A stretch of DNA of 64,000 bases from Fasciola hepatica. Lineage: Eukaryota > Platyhelminthes > Trematoda > Plagiorchiida > Fasciolidae. This document shows positions 33,049 through 43,837 of the stretch, piece by piece. Below the pieces are notes generated by a model, which worked only from the letters and a program-made list of their open reading frames with translations, was not told where the DNA came from and did no database searches. Numbering within the stretch: the stretch's first letter is position 1; every line of letters starts with the position of its first letter. The stretch is from NCBI GenBank assembly GCA_948099385.1, contig CANUEZ040000107.1, forward strand, positions 2,790,001 through 2,854,000. The letters are read 5' to 3'. The translations under genes and the position numbers were made by a program.

Positions 33049-35930
33049 GGATGCAGCAAAGTAGGAATAAACGCCTCGGCTATCGCTACAGGTGGGGTAA
33101 TGTGACCGTTATTTTCCAAAATGAGAAAGGAGATACCTGCCGGTTTGCTCTGACTTCTGTTTTTCATTAGGGGTGCCAACTCTGAGAAAGTATCGTGGCA
33201 TTGCAAGGCCAATACTTCTTGTTTTTTGAGCATATCGTCAGTCCTTATTCTGATCGCTACCGAGAGACGTTGGAGCTGCAAGAATGACGATAAGTCACTA
33301 CTGGTGTGATACACCTTCTGGAGCTTCAGATATTTGTTTTGCATTCGGCTCAGGGCTAAACAACGGACTCGATTTGATATGACACGAGTTGTAGTGATTT
33401 CGGACAGCAAGTATGATAGGTTAGAATATAGTAAATCAGCAGCCAGATGAGTGTCGCATTGCAGGAAGAAGTCGTCCCAGTCTGACGGACGAAGCGTGCA
33501 GATAAGATTGTCCCAGTTGACTGCTGAAGAGAAACGATTGAGTGAGTGGGATTTATCGAAAGCTTGCGGAACCACGAAGAAGCAGGACACCATTCTGTGG
33601 TCACTTCCTGGAAAGAGGTCGAGCGTACTGGCTAAAACATCAGATAAACCAATCGTAAACAACAGATCAAGGATGTTGTTACCTCTAGTTAGGACTGTTA
33701 CTCGTTGGATCCAGCGCCTTACGCGGATGCATGACATGAAATCTAATAAGTTGTTTGGGGCAGATAGAGTATTCCAACAGATGCTCGGTGCATTGAAGTC
33801 CCCCGCGATGAGTTTGGAGGAACAGAGCAGAAACGATGAAAGATAGTTTAATGCGTCAATAATCTTGGTAAGGTCCATGGCGTTGGAATCAGGTGGCCGA
33901 TAGATGCGACCAGTAGGAAAATAGGAGTTAGGTAAGGGAATTGTTAACCACAGAGAATCCTGAACGGCGTCGAGAGTTGTGTGTGAGAGCGGAATGGCCA
34001 GAAGAGTGTTTTTCACATAAATTAGACAGCCTCCCCCACGACGAGGCTTATTCCTTCGGAGCATCTGGTAGCCAACTAGAAAGACTCTATCTGGCGGGAC
34101 GGAATCCGTCAGCCAAGTTTCAGTTACAGTGACAATACCAAAGTCGGAGGGCTTAGCGATGCTGGGCATGGCTTTAGTTTTGTTCAGTAATGAACGGACG
34201 TTTACGAGTATGACTGAAAGAGATGCTGCAGGCCTCGATGGCGGTGGGTATGGTGGGGGGTTCGGTAGTGGTGATGAAGGTGGTAATTCCAGTGAAGAAT
34301 AGGGCAAGGATGGAGGGAAGACCTCAGCTGTTCCACGGATTTGATGAGTTGTAACCTGGTGGGGGATAGTGCAAGGAAAGAGTGATGTAGAGGTGCTGTT
34401 TAGGAGAGTAGTTTGAATGCGGGGAATATTCTCGGGGGGGGGGGGCGGCAGGAAAAAGCGGCCACGGATGAATGGCAGTGCTAGGCTAAGAAACGTGGAT
34501 GGGTCTTGTGGGAGTAGGAAGCTAGGCGAGGCACGGAGATGGTTCCTAGGGAGTGACTGGGTAGCAGTAGAGGTATAGAGCAGTTGGTGTGGCGGATAGT
34601 AATGTAACGGAGCAGTGATTGGGGGGGGATAGGGTGGGTATAAGTAAGGTGGAAATGATAAGATAGTTAGCCGAGATGAAAAAGTAGCATCCACAGTCAC
34701 ACAAGAGGCCGATAAAATTTCGCTCGACTGAGCAATTTCCTTATGGTTTGCATGTGCATTATGTTGATGGGTCTTGTTCTTTTGGCGACGAAGTCTTAAC
34801 TTCTGAGGGTCAGTCTGCACTGACGGGCTAATCAGCGGTGGTGGTCTAGGTGGTAACCAGGTACATTCTGGTGGCGAATGGGTGAGTGCAGCGGGTGAGC
34901 TTAGGGGCCTGGTCGGGTTATCAAAAATGCCAGAGGTAACAGGAGTCATGGGTGTAGACGGAGGTGGGTTGATGGTGCGGTGATTTTTAGGTACGGTTGA
35001 ATAACCCGAAGTGAAGCTGGTGGAAGGAATGGGGCCATCCAGACTTGTGGAGAACATGAGCTCGCGGGTGGATGAGTCGGAGGAACCTTCATCAGTTTTG
35101 TGAATGCTGGGGCTCTTTTTCCAGTCTAGAGATTTGCTTGGGCTATTCTGAACATTGGGGCTTTTGCCAGATGGCTCATTGGGTGAGGAAATTGGAGTAC
35201 TGTCTAAATCTACGGCTGCATTGTGATCTGCAATAGATGGCAACATCGGGTGATGGCCAGTGATAGGTGCACCGGAGTTTCGGGGTGGATTGTTGGTCGC
35301 ACTAACACCGGGGTTACTGCTCTGGGCGTGACTCTTGTGCACCTCTCTTTGCAATGGGGTCTTGTCAGGAAATATCTTGGCGCACTTGAAGTCGGCTTTG
35401 GCTACGACTAACGATTGCCGGCTGATGAAGATCTTGGCGACAACTTCATTTGTAAACTGGAACAGCAGTGGACAGGTGGTGCGCAGGAAAGTTTTGCGGA
35501 GTCTAACACAGTGGCACGGTTGTGAACCAAGGTTGCAAGCACTTAATATCATATTTTTAGCAGCTGAGAGAGGTATTTGGTCTGGAATATTAAACACAAT
35601 CGCATTGTTTGCCTTTTTTATCCTTCTGAAGATTTCCGCGGCAATTGTGTTCACAAACTTCGTGGCCAGTGGTAGATTGGTTGGGGTATGGTGTGCGGCT
35701 GGATCAAGCAAGAACGCCATAGGCATCATTTGACCGACAATCAGATCAGCGGAGTCAATTCGAGAGGAAAGACTGCTCAGAGTTTTGCTCATTTCCGTAG
35801 TTTGTCTGTTGGCATGTCCAGATATATCTACCAGAGAGACTAAGCAGTTATCCGGTGAGTTTCGGAATTTAGTGGTCTTGCGACGGGGAGCGCTGACAGT
35901 GATTTTGGGTCGGCTGGGAGATGTGGGCAT
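33045..35930 (-). pseudogene. CR1-D ORF1 fused in frame to endonuclease
   Basis: 961 codons are open from ATG (MPTSPSRPKITVSAPRRKTT). Residues about 100-190 form an RRM-like segment (NNAIVFNIPDQIPL, CHCVRLRKTFL, CPLLFQFTNEVVAKIF). A very long Ser/Pro-rich region follows, ending PPPYPPPSRPAASL, directly followed by the endonuclease: VILVNVRSLLNK, TVTETWLTDS, LIAGDFNAP, GSDHRMVS. All nuclease motifs are present. The natural arrangement may be a fusion, or an indel may have merged two ORFs. The run of 12 G on the plus strand (34434-34445) encodes the PPPPP of this ORF and is a likely indel hotspot. The frame ends at a stop right where the RT frame begins one register away. Confidence 0.8.
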
Positions 35931-36419
35931 ATCTATGGTGGTAAGGATGTGGATGGCCAATCGGATAAGATGTGGCGATATGCGGGGGTAAGAGAGCTAT
36001 ACGGAAGCAGGTGATTAGCTGCAGAGTATTGCCAATATATGTAAGCCTTAGGAGAGAGTGCTCGCCACTGGAGGTCAATATCGGCGGAACTAATTACGTA
36101 TCAGTTGTTCAGCTAAAAACTGCGAGCAGTTTCTGCGGATGGCGCTGTTTGAAAGTTTCCGGATGTATTACGCAAGTCAAGACGGCTTCAGTCTTTTTAC
36201 GAAGGTGGTTACCTGAGTGGTATCTTGGAGTCTGCCAGTGTTGTTTGACTGAGACTGATATTTCGCTTAGATCCTACCCTACGATCACTTTTGTATGTAT
36301 AATAAACCACCGGGTGGTTCCAGGGAAGTGTTCAGAAAAAATTGCTTGATTTTTTCTGGGTGGGACAACAGGCCCTAGAGCTATAGTTTTGGGGGTTATC
36401 CTAGGTGACTACGTGGTTG
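35931..36419. other. CR1-D leader or intervening DNA, no gene seen
   Basis: No coding motif. It is probably the 5' leader of CR1-D, or the damaged linker end of CR1-E that abuts it. Confidence 0.4.
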
Positions 36420-37532
36420 CCTGTCAAACCATGAGTGTCCCTTAGCGTGACCTCGCCACCTGTGTGAAAGTGCGAAACAAGCCCACCAGTGCAAATATTT
36501 CTGATTTGAAGGAAGTCCTCTCTTAGTCCACTTCACCACTAACAATCAAATCCCATGGCAGGGAGGCAGCGGCGTTTTTCATTTCAGCGATGGGCGCGCG
36601 CCACACTTTCTGCCCAGCCTGCAGTTTCTCCTTGACGAACGCACTCAGCCTCTATTGGACGACTAGCATCGCGTAGTTTCTAGGGCACAGTGGCGGCAAA
36701 AGTTCAATTCCATCTACTTCAGAATTTCGTAGGGAGAACACTAAATCAAGAATGGATACCTGGCCGGTCTGACTCCTGGTCGGTTCTTGCGCGTGCTGTT
36801 GCAAGACGGGCCAATCACTCTCTCGCGCAGACAACGAGAGAAAAGGTCCGCGGATATGTTGCATCTGCCCGGTACCCAGCCAACAAGAGGAGCATTAAAG
36901 TCTCCAAGAGCCAGACAATGGCCGTCAGCCGCCCATCGATGCTCGGAATCCAGAATACCCTGCCCCTTGGCCGCCGGAGTACGATAGATAATCCTTAGCT
37001 CCACGTAGCCACTGCTGGAAAGTTTCACTCTGCACCATAGAGCCTCCCTATGCCCAGACTGGTCCATAAAGTCATCAGGTATGTGTACCGGTATCCCATT
37101 CTCCACGTACACGACAACAACTCAAACCCTTGGTGCGAACTCTATCTACACTAAACAGCACAAACCTGGTAATGAGATCCCTGAGTCCCGAATATCATCC
37201 ACTAGCCGTGTTTCGATATTTGCAGTGACAGACGGGGTTCCAGGCAGCCCAAGGGCCTCAAATCCGTCCCTTCTGTTCAATAATCTAGGGACTTTGGCCA
37301 GCTGCAGTTTGGCAGATGCCGCCTGGCCTTCCCCTGCCGAGAATCGTCTACGCTGCTCATCAATATGACTAGCTGTTTGTAGCGGTGGCCAGCGCATCTG
37401 TAATCTCCTCCGAACCTTACGAAAATTTCTGGAGCAAGGTTCTGTTTCACAGCTTTCCCTTCTCTCCCTGACCCCTGAACAGGCTTGACTCATCTTTTGA
37501 CCATCGTCAGGGGAAAGGTCTGAGTTAGGCAA
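36420..37532 (-). pseudogene. CR1-E endonuclease
   Basis: Minus-strand pieces: ETRLVDDIRDSGISLPG near 37200 (catalytic Glu), VENGIPVHIPDDF and REALWCRVKLSSSGYVEL (37112 onward), ALGDFNAPLVGW near 36900. The last block reads ELLPPLCPRNYAMLVV, where RNY replaces the usual SDH, so the His/Asp of the active site is lost. A linker-like tail (KLQAGQKVWRAP) is traceable to about 36420. No RT follows; CR1-D begins instead. Confidence 0.75.
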
Positions 37533-38060
37533 ACAGACTCTCCCTCAAAGCTGTGGGACGTCCTTAGAACCTCGCTCGGTTGCTCTTCCGAACTAAGAAC
37601 AGCTTTCAGATTTCGTGGCCTTCAGGACCTTTGAACCTTCCCGAGTTTGAATGTTGCTCCGATCCGAATTGTTGCTGCCAGTCCTGCTTCATCTTTCATA
37701 AACAGCCTATTCAGGATCAGCCCGAGTTGCGTCAGATCATGATCCCGTGTGTTCTGGATGGACTTTGCGGTAGCCTCCGGGAAGCATAGGGCCAGGAAGC
37801 GTTTTTAATGGTGTGGCGGAACCGTCTTCGGGATTGACGGAACCTACTTACACTTGTTTGTATCGTCCTAAGCGTCAACTGGTAGGTTCAGTGGCGTTGA
37901 TGGGCCGGCATTCGGAGCTTGACACAAAATATTGTCTGCCGTCGCAGGTGGAGGACCGTCCTCCATGCCGTTCTTTCTTTAGTTCTTTTAACGAGTAGCC
38001 CTAGAAGTTGTGGCAGCGACCAAGACACAGGACAACGAGGGTTCATACTTGGTACGCATA

Positions 38061-38369
38061 TCACCTCTGGTGGCTTGCCGCGGAGAGCTTGGGTCGGCGA
38101 AGAGTCTGGCAGGGGATAAGCCCGGTCACTACGCGGTTAGAACAAGCGATTTCGATAATGGTATTTTCACGTAGTTTCAGCCATTCAAACATTTTAGCGG
38201 GAATTTCGACGCAAAGAATGTCTATCCACCCCTTACGTCCGTCCCAGAGCAGGGCCCTTGCCCTGAGTCGCACAGTTTTCTTGCAGGTCAGACAATCACA
38301 AGCTTTACTGCAGTCCGTTTTGCCTATCTTAATGTGACGGTCCGCCGATAGAGGGATAACAATACACAA
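38061..38369 (-). pseudogene. PHD-finger-like ORF1 remnant, probably CR1-E
   Basis: The minus strand reads CDCLTCKKTVRLRARALLWD, then GRKGWIDILCVEIPAKMFEW and LKLRENTIIEIACSN. The spacing resembles a PHD zinc finger, in which ALLCDGC..W.H..C is expected. Here two Cys positions have become Trp and Arg and the His is Asp. PHD fingers in ORF1 proteins are known in the CR1 group. The position, about 0.8 kb upstream of the CR1-E endonuclease on the same strand, fits. Between them (37530-38060) there is a frayed coding-like stretch with several stops. Confidence 0.5.
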
Positions 38370-39039
38370 ATGGCTGAAATTCTCGGAGCTGAGTGGTGTT
38401 GCTCGGTGGTCGGCTTATTTAGAGATGGTTTTATCCAATTAGGAACTAAATATTTCTAACAGAAATTGTGGAACCTTCGTGAGAACACAGAAATTATATG
38501 AAAGAATGAACACGAAAAGCTTTGCATTTGGAAACACTTGTTTAAATCGGGGCAGACCGCATCAGGTCACAGGGCTTGCGGCTTGGGTCAACTGGGGCCC
38601 AGCAACCCTGGTAACATGGCTGCCCATCTCTGCAATATACAACAGCTGGCCTTAGAGTACAGATATCCATTGTGCATATTTCTCCGTCCTTATTTCAAGA
38701 ACATTTGTGGATATAATGGACGAAAGTTCTGACTACCTCTTGAGGGCTCAGTTCATTAGTTTATGTCTAATGTGATGCTGTGCTAGGTGCCATATAATAT
38801 AGACTGAATAGCTGTCGAACCGGAATTTTGTTCACGTACTGCACAGTGAACGTCTGGTTTCTTGCACAACTAGCTGAAGAGTTTCCGTCGCCCTGCGATT
38901 TCCTTTATTTTGACGTACCTGAGGGAAGAACGGAGTCAGTCTTTCCCTTGGTGACAGCAACCTCACAACAAAATAGTCCTTCTGATCCTCCTCTGAAAGC
39001 TGTCCAGTGTTTGGGTACAGCCTACTAGCTGGGGGTCAA
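38370..39039. other. No gene recognised
   Basis: No motif on either strand. It could hold the leader of CR1-E and the 3' end of CR1-F. Confidence 0.4.
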
Positions 39040-39760
39040 GGTCTGGGTTACTCACTCTAGATGGGGCCACTCCAGTGCAGGGTAGAGCGGAAGCGTGAAT
39101 TTAGGGTCCCTTGAAGTAACTGTTCTTCATAGTTGGTACCTAACTCTGTTCGCCTCGTTGGCCGCTGACAGGCTTTGGGTCGACGGCTTCAACTTGCTCG
39201 TTATAACTATCCCCGAGTCCCAGAGCTCCGTCTCTTGTGCAGTTGGTTCCGGACTGTCCAGATCCGGGTAGTGGGTTCCTCCGGGTTCTTCCGCCAAAAG
39301 TCGCGCACTTTTCCCTAGGTTCAGGGATAGGTCCTAAGCTACTGTCCAGTGGTGGTAAGCATCTAAGTTCAGCGGAGCTTGAGTGGACTCAGGAGGCCCC
39401 AGAATTTTCACGTCGTCCACCACCAGAAGACATGGTGGTCTAAGGATACTCGCTAGTCCACTCATACGTGCCAAGAAAAGTGCCTGTTCCAACTCTAATT
39501 TATGCTGTACCCCAAGGGTTGCCGTCGCCGGCTGGGACTTAGAGTCCCTAACTTCGGCCTGTGACCGATGATCGTACAGAAGACAGGACGGGAACTGATA
39601 GGACTGGATAGGATTCTCGGATGAGAGCAGGTGCAAGTCTGGTGTGCGTGTTGAGACTTGCACTGGAGGGAGGGGCTGGGGAAGCTCTCCCGAGGCTGCA
39701 GTTTGGTTTAGTTCGACTTTAACTTGCTTGGCCGAAAGAACCTTCCGTATCTTCACCGGA
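39040..39760 (-). pseudogene. CR1-F RT fragment
   Basis: The minus strand gives SKSQPATATLGVQHKLELEQ followed by ALFLARMSGLASILRPPCLL and the catalytic box VDDVKILGPPES, then NLGKSARL. After frameshifts it gives LPLYPALEWPHLE, which corresponds to the LYxAxVRPHLEY block after the RT. It is a short, strongly decayed piece with neither the N-terminal RT nor the endonuclease. Confidence 0.6.
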
Positions 39761-40862
39761 AAAAAATGAGTAAATGGCCACGGTAGGCATCACCGTATTC
39801 TTGTACAAACAATGACGAGTTGTTTGTGGGTGTTTTACTAGCGTGGTGTTATAACCCATCGGAATAGGTGGTCTTTGCGCGCCTACTTGTTGTCACTTAT
39901 TATTTCACTTTCAAGTTCGCCGCGATGGTGTTTACGTGAGTACAACTTGAGATTTTCTAGTTCCCTAGTAAGTACACTGGATGGATCACCGAGGTGGTAA
40001 AATTGGGAGAGAAAAGTGAAAACAACCGTGTAAGATTGAAAGGAAAGAGCGGAAAGCGGCACGAAAATCAGTTGGCAGTTTAGTGAAAGATGAAACGGCA
40101 GTGAAACCGGTCCATTTGGTCGTGTGGGAGGGCTAGTTCGAAAGAAATTTCAACTTGCTATGGTACCTTCTGCAACTGGAGACACAAAAACCAACCGTTG
40201 TCACATATTTGGCGTGAATCCAACCAGGTTAAGAACCCGCGCTACTTTGGGCGCTTGTGAATTTTCTCGTGCTGATATGTTGTATGATGACAGTGATGCT
40301 TGTTCCTTGGACCCCCTCGCCCAGGAACTGACGTCATTTCCTTTACTTTTTCGCCTCCGTGGCGCTTGGTTCCCTCAGTATCTTCCGGGAAGCCTTCAAA
40401 TCATATAATTTTTGGCAGTCTAGTATCATAGCTCGATTCCTTTGTCGGTCTCCAAGGTCGAGGCTCGATGGTACCTTTATTTTGTGAAGCATTTTTACTG
40501 CACGTATATGGGATCCATCCGGAGGGTAATATTTATCGGTCTTTCTTTCTTCTGGTTTTTTATGAACCTCACTCTAGGCTTATGGCCAATACTCCACTCT
40601 GGTAACTTTTTCGCATTAAGGGCGGTACCTGCTTGCCCTGTTGCGGAAATTTGGTGCTGCTTCATTCCCGTAGGGTCACGCCTCACGAGCTATCAGATGT
40701 TTGGTTCTGTGTGCGGCCAAGGTGGTACGAATTCATAGCGGCTTCAACAAATGCGTCAAAATGATAGTTTAAATGGTGCGGAAATCAATTGGTTCGTGGA
40801 GGGTCTAACAACGAGGGAATTTCCCAACATTTTCGCCGAAGGAGTAGAGCATAGGCTAGAAC
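39761..40862. other. No gene recognised
   Basis: The plus strand has open frames of about 95 codons at 40124-40408 and 40442-40738, but they carry no motif I recognise and no neighbour supports them. Confidence 0.45.
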
Positions 40863-42414
40863 TCAGTATCGTCTGCACCGAACCATCACTAAAGAGCTGA
40901 TTGCCCGTATTTTGGAAAATCTAGGGACCGTTATGGCCACCCTTGGCAGCATCCTGCATTCGAAATCAGGAATGATATTACGGGAAACGACTATTGGCGG
41001 CTGCTTATTCCTGGAGTCTACTAGCCGATTTGTGAATAATTCTGGTCTTATCTTCGGTCTGGATCTTTCTATATTTACCTTAATTTCTTGACTTCTCAGG
41101 CCATCCATGGGCGCAGGGTGAAAACTGTGCGGGGATTGACAGCAATGATGGCATTCATAGACTTAAAAGTTTTAATGAGGTCACCTCTCAGCCTTCCCCT
41201 TTTCATAGAGAGTAGATTTAGAAAGGCCAGTACTTCTTCGCATGACTCGTGCCTGCAGCCCTTTTTGACTTTTATGGCAATACGTTAAAGTCGCTTTGTG
41301 CGGTTTGTGTCCCTCTGCGGGCGTGGTGACCAAGCTTGGGCAATGCTGCACGTGAGGTCGAACCATCGCTCGGTATAATGGCAGAAGATTTGTGGCCTGG
41401 TAGATGTCGCAGCCAGTCTGAGTTAGGAGAGTTTTCAGTGCGCGGCCCCAGTTGCCTTCAGGCGCTTAGCAGATGGAGTAAAATCAGGGGCGGTATCTAC
41501 CCCTGAATGGCGCACCATCTCTGCTGGCTTAATCTCCAGTGATACTTGAGGGGTGTCAATTAAAAGTAGAACTGAAGAGGCTGTCAGCAGTTGGTATTTT
41601 GGGACTTTTAGCTGGAGGTCCCATTCCGTCGTCTGGCCTCCATGTCGTTTCGGTCTCCCTTTTCTCTCACCTTCGTACCGTCTGCGAGTACGTAACGCGG
41701 ATTGCTCAGATAAATTCTGAGCAACAGAAACAGAATCGGGGGTTAGAACGGATATCTATGAAACTCCGCAAACCTTATTTCCGAAGGTACTGCCTTCGAG
41801 GAAGTCAGAGATCCGACCTTTCCGCGGACCACTGAGACCAAGGTGGGACAGTTTCTTGGCTAACTGTCCATGGTTCACAGCACTGGAATCTCTGCTGAAG
41901 TCGAAGTAGCGGAAATCTACATCCAGTCCTTTGTCAAGATGGCGTGTAACGTGGTCTGGGAAGCATATTAGGTTTGTGGGACAGGAGCGGACTTTCCCAG
42001 AACCATGTTGGGCTTCACTGAGCACGCCGTGTCTGGTAACATGTGCAAAAATGAGGTCTCTACTCAGTTTCAACGTGCACTTGCCTATCACCCCCTTTTG
42101 ACTGACTAGTCTGTAGGTTTTTGCGCTGGTTTTGGGTCATTTTCGTGGATAGTTACAACCCGGACTTCTCCCAGTATGTGGGGCCCTGCATTCGCGGATG
42201 GAGTCGATGAGCAGCATTTGGATTGGGTGACGCAATACCTTTGCTAGCAGTTTCATCATTGCTGGGTGAATTTCCTACGACCCTGCTGCCTTGTTTGGGT
42301 TTATTCCTTGCAGGATCTTTAGGACTGTCTATGAGGTGACCTGAAAGTCCTCTACTCTGGGCACATGCTGAGAGGGAAGCCCAGAGTCCGTGCCATTATC
42401 GATTCGGTATACTC
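40863..42414 (-). pseudogene. CR1-G, RT and C-terminal part (distal to the Gypsy insertion)
   Basis: The minus strand starts right at the Gypsy border with VYRIDNGTDSGLPSQHVP and VEDFQVTS, then GINPNKAAGS. It continues with HGVLSEAQHGSGKVRSCPTN and DVDFRYFDFSRDSSAVNHG (42091-41756), ATSTRPQIFCHYTERWFDLT, MKRGRLRGDLIKTFK, and finally FTNRLVDSRNKQPPIVVS (41108-40863). This is the RT through C-terminal tail with many frameshifts; the region that should hold the YADD box (about 41700-41560) is not recognisable. It is the continuation of the linker fragment at 48219-48816. Confidence 0.75.
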
Positions 42415-42838
42415 CATAGTGACCTTAATCGCTTTGAGAAAATGACTGTTTCCTGGACACCATTTTAGATCTATTTCCTCTAAGATCTTTTCCAACGTTT
42501 GACATAAACCTCATAGTGTTGTCCGGTTGCGTACGTTTTACTGGACTGACTTTTCCGAGGTTCCCGTTGAACTCTTTTTGAATGACTTTCGCTTTCAGTC
42601 GTTCGCCGATTGTGCGCGCTCGCGGTTCACTTTCTGCGCAGCCGTTGCGTTTCGTTTTCCGCTGGGTGCATCTCTCGTATTGGTACTGTTTCGGTGCCAC
42701 GATATATGGAATACACCTTGCATCTATAAACCGACTTGCGTCTTCTCTATTCGTCCGATAGAGGGGAAAACGTTGGTATTTCGCTGCTAGACCGAACAGG
42801 AGACACGTTCACCAGCTGCTCCCGAACGTCCCCTATAT
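42415..42838 (+). repeat. 5' LTR of the Gypsy element
   Basis: It aligns end to end with 47793-48218. The central ~360 bases show no difference from the 3' LTR. About ten differences are confined to the first ~35 and last ~30 bases. Its first two bases are CA where the 3' LTR has TG. Confidence 0.9.
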
Positions 42839-42850
42839 TGGTGAGCCCGA
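42839..42850 (+). promoter_or_regulatory. Primer binding site, tRNA-Trp type
   Basis: TGGTGAGCCCGA directly after the 5' LTR matches the complement of the animal tRNA-Trp 3' end (TGGTGACCCCGA) at 11 of 12 bases. It would prime minus-strand synthesis. Use of tRNA-Trp is a known property of the CsRn1 clade. Confidence 0.7.
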
Positions 42851-42989
42851 AACCTCCAGAACCTTCCTGAATTATTCGCCCAGCCGGTGAGCTTGTGATG
42901 TTTTTGCTGTTTCACTTCCTCTTTTTGTTGCATGGTATATAATTTTTACGATATACCATCGCAACGCAACCGTTTCAGAGGATAAGAAG

Positions 42990-43837
42990 CAGCTGGACAC
43001 AGACCTCACTTTGTATGAAGTTGCTTTTAAGCCCGTGGCTTTTATCACACGTGATCTCGAGGTTTGGTTTACAGCCTGAGAGCAGCAACTTAAGGCACAT
43101 AGGATTATCAACCAGCGCCAACGATTTTTCATGCATTAGAGGCAATCCCGGGCGATGTTATCGCCTCAGTGAGGGATTTAGTATAAAATCCGCCTCAAGA
43201 GCAGCCGTACGATCGGCTTAAGGAGGCCATACCGCAACGTTTCTTTCCTTCGCGGGAGGAACTCTTACGTCAACTACTTGCCCGGCACCCCATAGGAGAT
43301 ACAAAACCCAGCCGGCACCTAGCTCACCTCCAGTCCCTGGCAGGGCCCGCCGATAAGGATTCGGAGATAGTTAAGGAACTGTGGTTGGATTCAAAACCCT
43401 TTCATGTTCAGACCACCGTAACTGCTCTCCTCGAGGACTCGTCCTTGGAACGAGCAGCCACAGTGGCTGAAGAGATTGTCGCACGTGTCGGCGGTGGGGC
43501 TAATCCCCTCATTGCCACGACATCGCGCAATCCTCGGTGTGTTGATCCAGATGAATCGCCGGAGAGGCCTCGACAGTCTCTATACATTCACAGCCCACTG
43601 TCCTTCAAGGGCAGAGTTAAAATACCGACCCCTCTAAGTAGCCCACGTAAGCAGCGGCACGGACGGGCGCCCTCCACTGCCCACGTCCGCCGTGAGTCCT
43701 GCCTCGTCCAAACCAGATTATCCTACCAGCGGTTTTATTGCTTCCACCGCGTTTTCGGACCAGCCGCCCGTAGGTGCAGACAGCCGTGTTCATACGCGGC
43801 GGGAAACGCCACTGCCGGCGAGTGGAAGCGACCGTGA
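42990..43837 (+). pseudogene. Gypsy gag
   Basis: The N-terminal capsid start is read as VAFKPVAFITRDLEVWFTA with a stop after it, then AHRIINQRQRFF. A frameshift near 43130 moves to HALEAIPGDVIASVRDLV, where TAA at 43184-43186 interrupts. The frame is then open to 43837: YDRLKEAIPQRF, ELLRQLLARHPIGDTKPSRH, HLQSLAGPADKD. Near the end comes CFHRVFGPAARRCRQPC, a C-x-H-x9-C-x3-C box in place of the usual CCHC knuckle. That box type is characteristic of CsRn1-clade Gag. Three lesions make it non-functional. Confidence 0.8.

Larger units (their letters stand above)
31399..35930 (-). mobile_element. CR1-D: long CR1-like copy with ORF1 and endonuclease in one frame
   Basis: It is read on the minus strand from an ATG at 35930 through ORF1 and endonuclease to 33045, then one frameshift near 33050 into the RT frame, which runs to 31399 with three stops. 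It is the longest of the minus-strand CR1-like copies and shows the complete domain order. Its ORF1 differs from that of CR1-A, so it is a separate family. Confidence 0.85.

Noticed and set aside
40124..40738. Two plus-strand frames of ~95 codons
   Set aside because: No motifs, no supporting neighbour, in a stretch between decayed elements; length is within chance.
42527..42790. Two identical 87-codon frames (also 47905-48168) that look like a conserved duplicated small protein
   Set aside because: They lie inside the two LTRs of the Gypsy element; identity is LTR identity.
42931..42954. A small hairpin (GGTATAT...ATATACC) in the Gypsy leader
   Set aside because: Seven-base arms in AT-rich DNA are expected by chance; no second copy to test it.
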